The notes under the pieces: model-generated
Databases searched by the model: none
Told to the model about the DNA's origin: nothing
The model's input: only the letters and a program-made list of their open reading frames with translations
Translations under genes and position numbers: made by a program
Shown here: one piece after another, positions 7,514 to 11,232 of the stretch
How positions within the stretch are numbered: the first letter of the stretch is position 1
Layout of the letters: each line of letters opens with the position of its first letter
Assembly (NCBI GenBank): GCA_014804185.1
Contig: JAAVAG010000068.1
Span: 1-11,232, forward strand
DNA length: 11,232 nucleotides
Reading direction: 5' to 3'
Origin: Lachnospiraceae bacterium
GTDB lineage: Bacteria > Bacillota > Clostridia > Lachnospirales > Lachnospiraceae

Positions 7514-8980
7514 CTATTTCAATTCACGGTACTTTCGTATTACAAAGTGCATACACGTGCCTTCGCCCTCTTTGCTGGTGGCCCAGATGTAACCGCCGTG
7601 ATCTTCAATGATTTTTTTGACGATGGACAGGCCGATACCGCTGCCTCCCTGGGAGGAATTGCGGGACGCGTCTGTCCGGTAAAAGCGTTCAAAGATCTTG
7701 GGAAGGTCTTTTGCCGCGATTCCCTTGCCGTTATCCTCGATCTCGACCCGCACCGAGTCCACTTCATCCAGAATGCGGATATCGATTACACCCTTTGGCT
7801 TGTCGATATACTTGATGCTGTTGCCGATGATATTGTTGATAACCCGCTTCATCTGCTCGGGGTCCGCGATGATCACCGTATCCGCATCCACCAGATTGGA
7901 ATAATTCAGTTCTATATTTTTGGATTCCAGATCCAGGCCCACTTCCTCGATACAGTCGCCGAAATAATCAGCTACGTTGATGCGGTGATAGTTGTACGGA
8001 ATACGGTTGTTGTCGATGCCGGAATAGAGGGTCAGTTCATTGATCAGCCGATCCATATCATTGGCTTTGTTGTAGATGGTCTTAATGTATTTGTCCATCT
8101 TTTCCGGCGTGTCCGCCACACCGTCCATAATGCCCTCCACATACCCCTTTACCGCTGTGATGGGAGTTTTCAGATCATGGGAGATGTTGCTGATCAGTTC
8201 CCGGTTCTGTTTTTCCTGGTGCATCTGCTCCTCGGTGGTTTCTTTCAGCCGCAGCCGCATGTCCTCATAATTGCGGTACAGATCGCCGATTTCGCCTTTG
8301 CTCTCCTTGGGCAGCCTGTAGTCGAAATCGCCCTCCTTGATCTTGCACATGGCCAGATTCAACTCTTTAATAGGAAGAAATACGCCCTTGTACGTCCATC
8401 TGGTCAGCATGATACTGGTAAAAACCAGGATAATGACAATTGCCACGATCATATCTACTAAAAGCTGCCGGGAGATCAGGCTGCTTACTCTTGTGATAAT
8501 AAACAGGCTGCCCTGGCTGCCGTCTGCAAAGAGGAAGTCTATCTGCTTGACATATTTTTCCATGTCTCCGAAATAATAACTTGCACTGTCCTCGCCGCTG
8601 GCATGACCGTAATCAGGGAGTTTGGCGAAAATCTGCTCTGCGGCTTCCTGATTTCCGGTATAGAAAATTTCATCGTTTTTCCGCACCAGCAGATAAGAGT
8701 GCCTTGGAAGTCTGCTCTGTTCGAAATTCCGCAGGAAATCGATATCCTCCAAAGTACCCTCCCCGGATTGAGACTGCAGAAGCTGATAAGCCATGTCCGT
8801 CTGGCTGTTGATGCTCTGCATGCTCTCCGACATGGATAAGTAATCGATCTCGTCCAGTCCGTAGCTTGGCTGGGAACTGAGCAGGCTGACACCGATGGCG
8901 GTGAAAGCGGCAGCGGACAGTACCAGGGGAAGCAGGACGATGGTGGCAAATGTTACCATCAATCTGGTCTTAAATTTCAT
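7514..8980 (-). CDS. Membrane sensor histidine kinase
   Basis: A 488-residue class I histidine kinase. The order is: transmembrane helix 1 (about 8-34), an extracytoplasmic sensor region of about 130 residues (35-168), transmembrane helix 2 (about 173-193), HAMP (about 194-250), a HisKA dimerisation domain with phospho-acceptor H268 in ISHDLKTPITAVKGY, and an ATP-binding domain. The latter has the N box (INNIIGNSIKYI, 381-392), G1 (DNGKG, 416-420), F box (IFERFYR, 429-435) and G2 (GGSGIGLSI, 445-453). It would autophosphorylate and pass the phosphate to the response regulator encoded next. The sensor region has no motif I recognise. I chose ATG 8980 because the hydrophobic helix begins right after it and GGGAGG lies upstream, though at a long 12 nt spacing. 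The in-frame ATG at 9028 would add 16 residues without an obvious ribosome site. The kinase precedes its regulator, the reverse of the usual order. Confidence 0.93.
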   Translation of the reverse strand: MKFKTRLMVTFATIVLLPLVLSAAAFTAIGVSLLSSQPSYGLDEIDYLSMSESMQSINSQTDMAYQLLQSQSGEGTLEDIDFLRNFEQSRLPRHSYLLVRKNDEIFYTGNQEAAEQIFAKLPDYGHASGEDSASYYFGDMEKYVKQIDFLFADGSQGSLFIITRVSSLISRQLLVDMIVAIVIILVFTSIMLTRWTYKGVFLPIKELNLAMCKIKEGDFDYRLPKESKGEIGDLYRNYEDMRLRLKETTEEQMHQEKQNRELISNISHDLKTPITAVKGYVEGIMDGVADTPEKMDKYIKTIYNKANDMDRLINELTLYSGIDNNRIPYNYHRINVADYFGDCIEEVGLDLESKNIELNYSNLVDADTVIIADPEQMKRVINNIIGNSIKYIDKPKGVIDIRILDEVDSVRVEIEDNGKGIAAKDLPKIFERFYRTDASRNSSQGGSGIGLSIVKKIIEDHGGYIWATSKEGEGTCMHFVIRKYRELK

Positions 8981-9055
8981 GTGGATACGATGCCTCCCGA
9001 ATTCTTGATTCCATAAGCCGGCCCTCAAAGCGGGACAGCGTTTACTTTAACATAA

Positions 9056-9080
9056 GGACATCCCGCGGAGCGAGGTGTCC
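9056..9080. repeat. GC-rich hairpin in the leader of the kinase operon
   Basis: GGACA (9056-9060) pairs with TGTCC (9076-9080), and CGC/GCG pairing continues inside around a 3-base loop, giving a stem of about 10 bp with a mismatch. It lies about 75 bp upstream of the kinase start. On the plus strand it is followed by T-rich GTTGTTTTCTT, so it resembles a terminator only for rightward transcripts, and no gene here needs one. On the minus strand it would be a structured leader. Confidence 0.4.
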
Positions 9081-9149
9081 GTTGTTTTCTTATCTTATCA
9101 CTATTTGTAAAAAAAGAACATAAAATACGCGAAATATTATGATTAAAAA

Positions 9150-9155
9150 ATTATA
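9150..9155 (-). promoter_or_regulatory. Candidate -10 box for the kinase operon
   Basis: The 8981-9215 gap is AT-rich and contains one perfect TATAAT on the minus strand at 9150-9155. At 17 bp upstream there is only CCAACA (3 of 6), so the -35 is weak. A second -10-like CATAAT is at 9136-9141. Transcription from here would give a leader of about 160 nt that includes the hairpin at 9056-9080. This is the likeliest promoter region for the five genes from 8980 to 3194. Confidence 0.35.
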
Positions 9156-9207
9156 AACTGTTGCTTTTCCTGTGTTGGCCGATAAATGCGGACATATGAT
9201 ATTGTGC

Positions 9208-9239
9208 ATAAAATGGGGGAACCGTATTTACGATTCCCC
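9208..9239 (-). terminator. Rho-independent terminator after the small exported protein gene
   Basis: On the minus strand GGGGAATCGT (9230-9239) pairs with ACGGTTCCCC (9216-9225) with one G-T pair and an AAAT loop, and is followed by ATTTTAT (9208-9214). It lies 16 bp past the stop codon of the small gene and ends the BlaI-like/M56/small-protein operon, separating it from the kinase operon. Confidence 0.8.
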
Positions 9240-9255
9240 TTGAGATGTCATTATT

Positions 9256-9522
9256 CTACGGATACTCGCCCACATAGATCCAGCCGCCGATCCACTCACC
9301 GGTGGTCTGGTTGTAAAGCCGTTTGTACAGTTTGCCGTTTTCTACTTTGTATGACCATGAAAAATCTTGGCTCATAGGCTGCACAGATGCACAGTCTTCT
9401 GTCTGCGCCTGCACAGAAATAGCTGAGTAAGGCACTGAAAGGAAACAGCAGCATAAGAGAGTCATGCTTACTGCTATCTTGAAAAAATATCGTTTTAATT
9501 TAAGGTTGATTGTTTGTTTCAT
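9256..9522 (-). CDS. Small exported protein with an aromatic C-terminal motif
   Basis: An 88-residue protein of unknown function. A classical signal peptide is visible: basic residues at 2-15 (K2, K8, K10, R11, K15), a hydrophobic core at about 16-33 that includes three cysteines (24-26), and a likely cut after A39 (SVQA|QTED). The three cysteines lack a lipobox residue before them, so a lipoprotein is unlikely. The mature form would be about 49 residues with a single cysteine (C44). Its C-terminal half is rich in W, Y and G: WSYKVENGKLYKRLYNQ (56-72) and WIGGWIYVG (77-85). ATG 9522 has a very strong GGAGGAGG site inside the end of the M56 gene, and the two genes overlap by 23 bp in different frames, which points to coupled translation. 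The start at 9564 is less likely. A secreted ligand, wall-binding protein or substrate of the M56 protease are all possible. Confidence 0.82.
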   Translation of the reverse strand: MKQTINLKLKRYFFKIAVSMTLLCCCFLSVPYSAISVQAQTEDCASVQPMSQDFSWSYKVENGKLYKRLYNQTTGEWIGGWIYVGEYP

Positions 9523-10672
9523 GGGGAACCTCCTCCTTTGAATGATAGATAACTGCGTCTTCATAGCCGAACAGAGAATCTATAGTCTCTGTATACATGC
9601 CGTGATAATAAATGTCATATGTACCGAATTCATTTTGGATAATGTAGTTGTAAATGTCGTCCTGAAAAAGAACTCCATTTTCTTCTGCGGGCTCCGGGAG
9701 TGGAATCGACCCTTCTAAAATATACAAATAAGAAAAGGCGAAGAATAAAAAAATGAACACAGTCAATCCAAACTGGACGGATCGGCGAGGATGTTTTCCG
9801 GAGATTATCCATTCAAATCTTTTTTTTAGATTGACGGCGTTCTGCGGCTTGAAACCTATGTACATGGATGAGGGAAGAGGCGCTTTTTTAACGGCAGACT
9901 CTGCGACATCAAGCAGGCATTTCATATATGCGCCTGCGGCAGCAGGACCGGATGCCGCCAGTTCTCCGTCTATGCGGATTTCACATAACAGTTCTGTTTG
10001 TCTTTTCAGAAAGTGACAGGCGGGATTCCACCAGTACAGTATTGTGATCAGGCGGATCGCATACTTCAGAAGCAGATCTCTGTGCACATAATGTGAAATT
10101 TCATGAGACAGGATAAAATAGAGTTCCTGATCGGAAAAATTCATATCATCCGGCAGGAGAATGCGCGGAGCAATCATGTCATATAGCATGGGGGACGATA
10201 TGCCCTTTAACCGAAAGATGCGGAAAGACACATGCCGGCCAGCGAGTTTGGGAATCCGGGACAGAACGGAAAGGCAGGCGGGATCTGTTGTGATATCCCG
10301 GCCGTTGTATAAAATATACCGATCCATTAGAATGAATTCCCGAATAAAGCGGAACAGCTGATATACGACCCCGCCAATCCAGACAACGCACAGCAGTATT
10401 AACGGCGTGATCTTAAAATCCGCAATAGAAAACAGCGGCCCATGAAAACTGGCAATGACGTAGGATATTCCCTCAGGCAAATATATATTTCTGGTAAAGG
10501 GAAATTCAAAGGGAAAGACCAGACGTATTGCAGCCAGCGACAGAAAGATTCCCAGACATTTGTAGCCTGTTTTAAACAATAGGGATTTGTTCTGTAAAAA
10601 AACAGCGGCCAGGATGAGCAGGACATTGCTGGAAAGCACTGCGGTGTATATGGTGGAAAAGGAAAAGTGCAT
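9500..10672 (-). CDS. BlaR1-like M56 membrane zinc metalloprotease
   Basis: A 390-residue integral membrane protein of peptidase family M56 (BlaR1/MecR1 type). Hydrophobic segments lie at about 8-26, 34-54, 88-107 and 301-319. The zinc site is HEISH (190-194) in the cytoplasmic part, with a further E231-x-x-x-D235 pair (CEIRIDGEL) after the WWNP motif (214-217), as expected for the family. Known members cut or inactivate a BlaI-type repressor after sensing a signal outside. Here the part after the last membrane segment is only about 70 residues (320-390), with an aromatic/acidic stretch at 340-375. True BlaR1 carries a penicillin-binding domain of about 250 residues, so beta-lactam sensing is unlikely. 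ATG 10672 follows AAGGAG, which overlaps the stop codon of the regulator gene 12 bp upstream. The gene overlaps the small exported protein gene at its end. Confidence 0.88.
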   Translation of the reverse strand: MHFSFSTIYTAVLSSNVLLILAAVFLQNKSLLFKTGYKCLGIFLSLAAIRLVFPFEFPFTRNIYLPEGISYVIASFHGPLFSIADFKITPLILLCVVWIGGVVYQLFRFIREFILMDRYILYNGRDITTDPACLSVLSRIPKLAGRHVSFRIFRLKGISSPMLYDMIAPRILLPDDMNFSDQELYFILSHEISHYVHRDLLLKYAIRLITILYWWNPACHFLKRQTELLCEIRIDGELAASGPAAAGAYMKCLLDVAESAVKKAPLPSSMYIGFKPQNAVNLKKRFEWIISGKHPRRSVQFGLTVFIFLFFAFSYLYILEGSIPLPEPAEENGVLFQDDIYNYIIQNEFGTYDIYYHGMYTETIDSLFGYEDAVIYHSKEEVPHETNNQP

Positions 10673-10684
10673 GACAGAGACTCC

Positions 10685-11089
10685 TTATGTATCGAGATGG
10701 TTTTCTTGTTCATATTTGTCTAGCATAGCCCTTAACTGTGCCAATTCTTCTTTTGCTTTTTGTGGATCCTTATTCAAAGTGAGCAAGGACATACACAAGT
10801 CTGCTTTGGGGATAATATCCATAATATCACTGTAAAAATCTGTAAAATTTTGTAGAAATGTTTCGCGGCTTTTTTGTGTAGGACGATAAGTCCGGCATAT
10901 GGCTTTTCCACTGTGTTCAATACCGACAACTTCTATCATGTTTTCTTTTAGTAGTTTTGCAAGAGCAGCGGCAACGGTGCTTTTGATTAGAGAAGGATGA
11001 GAACTTAGGATAGTAGGAAGTGACAAAGGTTTTTCTGAACGCAGCAATATTTTTAAAACTTCCGATTCTTTTGGATTTATGATAGACAT
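10685..11089 (-). CDS. BlaI/MecI-like winged-helix repressor
   Basis: A 134-residue protein, close to the usual BlaI length of about 125. The N-terminal 70 residues form a winged-helix DNA-binding domain: a first helix at about 7-17, the helix-turn-helix at about 22-50 (SLPTILSS then STVAAALAKLLKENMI), and a wing at about 52-69. The C-terminal half (72-130) is helical and charged, as in the dimerisation region of the family. By analogy it represses its own operon until the M56 partner acts. The protein is divergent: the tryptophan-rich first helix common in BlaI is absent. The call therefore rests on size, fold pattern and its position just before an M56 gene. ATG 11089 follows a perfect AGGAGG at 7 nt spacing. 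MarR-like or other wHTH regulators are the alternatives. Confidence 0.75.
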   Translation of the reverse strand: MSIINPKESEVLKILLRSEKPLSLPTILSSHPSLIKSTVAAALAKLLKENMIEVVGIEHSGKAICRTYRPTQKSRETFLQNFTDFYSDIMDIIPKADLCMSLLTLNKDPQKAKEELAQLRAMLDKYEQENHLDT

Positions 11090-11119
11090 ATTCAGGCCTC
11101 CTGATTCTTTCTAAAATAT

Positions 11120-11149
11120 ATTGTATTTCCATGTTGCAATAGTTGTCAA
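11120..11149 (-). promoter_or_regulatory. Promoter of the BlaI-like/M56/small-protein operon
   Basis: Read on the minus strand, a consensus TTGACA (11144-11149) is followed after 18 bp by TACAAT (11120-11125, 5 of 6). The transcription start is expected near 11113, giving a leader of only about 24 nt that holds the AGGAGG site. The -35 box overlaps CAATAGTTG (11137-11145), which resembles the palindrome on the other side of the intergenic region and may be an operator. Confidence 0.68.
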
Positions 11150-11203
11150 GTAATAAATATATTCAGAAAAGTGTAAAAATAATAAAATAATAAGCATTAT
11201 ATA

Positions 11204-11232
11204 TTGACAATAACAGTTGTTGAGTAGTATAA
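11204..11232 (+). promoter_or_regulatory. Divergent promoter reading out of the window
   Basis: On the plus strand TTGACA (11204-11209) is followed after 18 bp by TATAA (11228-11232), where the window ends; one more T would complete TATAAT. It points right, away from the BlaI-like operon, so a divergently transcribed gene probably starts just beyond the edge. The spacer contains the palindrome at 11208-11222. Confidence 0.6.
11208..11222. promoter_or_regulatory. Candidate operator palindrome in the divergent promoter
   Basis: CAATAACAGTTGTTG is an imperfect palindrome with 7-base arms around a central A: six of seven pairs match and the seventh is a T-G pair. It starts within the -35 box and fills most of the spacer of the rightward promoter, a position where a bound repressor would block RNA polymerase. 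The BlaI-like protein encoded 120 bp away is the natural candidate. The motif differs from the classical TACA-N-TGTA BlaI operator. Confidence 0.5.

Noticed and set aside
7418..8461. Plus-strand ORF of 347 codons opposite the histidine kinase
   Set aside because: The opposite strand encodes an intact kinase with every expected motif. The long open frame comes from codon bias, and no ribosome site or family pattern supports it.
9056..9080. Hairpin read as a rightward intrinsic terminator
   Set aside because: No rightward gene lies upstream of it, since everything around is on the minus strand. It is kept only as a structured element of the kinase leader.
9444..9453. Three consecutive cysteines in the small exported protein as a lipobox
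   Set aside because: The residues before the first cysteine are T-L-L, whereas a lipobox needs G, A or S directly ahead of it. A standard signal peptidase I site (VQA) lies further on.
9500..11089. Beta-lactam resistance regulation (true BlaI-BlaR1)
   Set aside because: The M56 protein has no penicillin-binding domain and no beta-lactamase or PBP2a-type gene is present. Only the repressor-protease architecture is shared.

Overview
This 11.2 kb window looks like part of a low-to-mid GC Firmicute chromosome, most likely a gut Clostridia/Lachnospiraceae-type anaerobe. That is inferred from strong purine-rich Shine-Dalgarno sites (GGAGG-type), intrinsic terminators, a BlaI/BlaR1-type pair, an AI-2E/YtvI-like exporter and a rhamnose-to-propanediol gene pair. 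No sequence search was possible, so the taxon is not fixed. All ten recognised genes are on the minus strand, so transcription runs from right to left. I see no RNA genes, CRISPR arrays, insertion sequences or phage genes.

Right end (9216-11232): a compact three-gene operon. It has a BlaI/MecI-like winged-helix regulator, a BlaR1-like M56 membrane zinc protease without the penicillin-binding sensor domain, and an 88-residue exported protein ending in an aromatic-rich motif. The last two genes overlap by 23 bp. A good sigma-A-type promoter precedes the operon, a divergent promoter points out of the window beside a palindrome, and an intrinsic terminator closes it. This cassette is the most unusual part of the window: a protease-controlled switch whose partner is a small secreted protein and not a beta-lactamase.

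Middle (3194-9215): after a 275 bp AT-rich gap come five closely spaced genes that are probably co-transcribed. They are a membrane sensor histidine kinase, an OmpR-type response regulator, an RluA-family pseudouridine synthase, an AI-2E/PerM/YtvI-family membrane protein and an O-antigen-ligase/polymerase-like polytopic membrane protein. The order kinase then regulator is the reverse of the usual arrangement. The combination suggests envelope-related signalling, but the signal and regulon cannot be read from sequence.

Left part (402-3120): L-rhamnulokinase (rhaB) and lactaldehyde reductase/1,2-propanediol oxidoreductase (fucO). Each has its own candidate promoter, and fucO ends in a strong terminator. 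RhaB phosphorylates L-rhamnulose. After aldolase cleavage, encoded elsewhere, FucO reduces L-lactaldehyde to 1,2-propanediol and so re-oxidises NADH. Isomerase, aldolase and transport genes are not in this window.

Far left (1-259): the N-terminal 86 residues of an unrecognised single-pass membrane protein, with its own promoter, running off the edge.
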